Below are positions 5,599 through 5,916 of a stretch of 5,916 nucleotides of DNA, in pieces (the stretch's first letter is position 1; every line of letters starts with the position of its first letter). The stretch is taken from positions 1-5,916 of the forward strand of contig JAQCGA010000277.1 in assembly GCA_027619145.1 (NCBI GenBank), read 5' to 3'. Below the pieces are notes generated by a model that saw nothing but the letters and a program-made list of their open reading frames with translations, was not told the origin of the DNA and did no database searches. The stretch comes from a bacterium (lineage in GTDB: Bacteria > Latescibacterota > UBA2968 > GCA-2709665). The position numbers were made by a program, and so were the translations under genes.

Positions 5599-5916
5599 TT
5601 AAGCAGAAGACGGCGGGGGCGTTGGTGGGCTGCCACGTGCTTCCAGGCGTGTAACGAAGGTGTGGTATTTTATGAAAGCGGGTACTGCGGCAGCAAGATC
5701 CGCTACATCTGGCTCGGCCGTTTTTTGAATCGGTTCGAGCATTGCGCTGCCACCGGATTTTTTAGATGCGGCCTTTTTACGAGCTTGCTCGGCCCGGTCG
5801 CGCGCCAGTTTATCCTGTAGGGAGGAAAGAATGTTCACAACCTGTTCCGCGTTCCGGATCTGGCGGGCGGAGAGCAGTTCGAAGGGTTCTCGGGCGCTCA
5901 GATCTTCGGCACTTTT
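5599..5916 (-). CDS. C-terminal part of an unrecognised protein, cut by the window edge
   Basis: An uninterrupted minus-strand frame enters from the right edge and ends at TAA (5601-5599), giving 105 residues. A start inside the window (GTG 5838-5836) is possible, but the frame stays open for another 26 codons with the same character ('SAREPFELLSARQIRNAEQV'), so I read it as a fragment. A helical, highly charged stretch follows ('LQDKLARDRAEQARKKAASK'), likely coiled coil, then a Gly/Ser linker, an Ala-rich helix and a Pro/Ser tail ('SPPTPPPSS'). No signal peptide or membrane segment is seen in this part. I do not recognise the family. It converges on the nuclease gene and shares its terminator. 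Confidence 0.6.
   Translation of the reverse strand, partial: KSAEDLSAREPFELLSARQIRNAEQVVNILSSLQDKLARDRAEQARKKAASKKSGGSAMLEPIQKTAEPDVADLAAAVPAFIKYHTFVTRLEARGSPPTPPPSSA

Noticed and set aside
5836..5838. GTG as a true start for a 79-residue minus-strand protein
   Set aside because: No good ribosome site precedes it, and the frame remains open to the window edge with protein-like sequence.

Overview
The window suggests a bacterium of the Fibrobacterota-Chlorobiota-Bacteroidota (FCB) side of the tree, most plausibly a candidate division KSB1, Calditrichota or Latescibacterota relative. The main clue is the C-terminus of the large cytochrome: an 'SPNPFNPET' motif followed by a FlgD/T9SS-type sorting module ending in 'GIYFYKL', a form very common in those lineages. 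This is inference from pattern recognition; no search was run. Coding density and base composition look ordinary, and I see no mobile element, CRISPR array, tRNA or rRNA.

Layout from left to right: (1) the last 35 codons of a membrane protein, probably a LysE/RhtB-type or other small transporter, leading into a PadR-family regulator whose ribosome site overlaps the transporter stop codon (2-432). (2) A 199-base gap with a GC-rich CCCGGG stem and a perfect 15-bp tandem duplication. (3) A secreted eight-haem c-type cytochrome with a beta-rich insertion, an Ig-like domain and a T9SS-like sorting tail (632-2731). (4) A convergent gap with one hairpin terminator for each strand. (5) On the minus strand, a 623-residue cytosolic protein resembling (alpha/alpha)6-barrel carbohydrate-active enzymes but not assignable to a characterised family (2915-4786). 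(6) A compact divergent promoter region with two consensus TTGACA boxes back to back. (7) A YacP/Rae1-type NYN-domain ribonuclease (4946-5455). (8) A long, nearly perfect, apparently bidirectional terminator. (9) The C-terminal end of an unrecognised minus-strand protein that runs off the right edge (5599-5916).

The genes do not form one pathway. They appear as at least four transcription units: transporter-PadR; the cytochrome alone; the barrel protein alone, divergent from the NYN nuclease; and the right-edge gene. The most notable element is the cytochrome, which combines seven CXXCH sites and one CX3CH site with a predicted cell-surface or extracellular sorting tail, so it could carry electrons outside the outer membrane. 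I did not find a convincing new multi-gene system.
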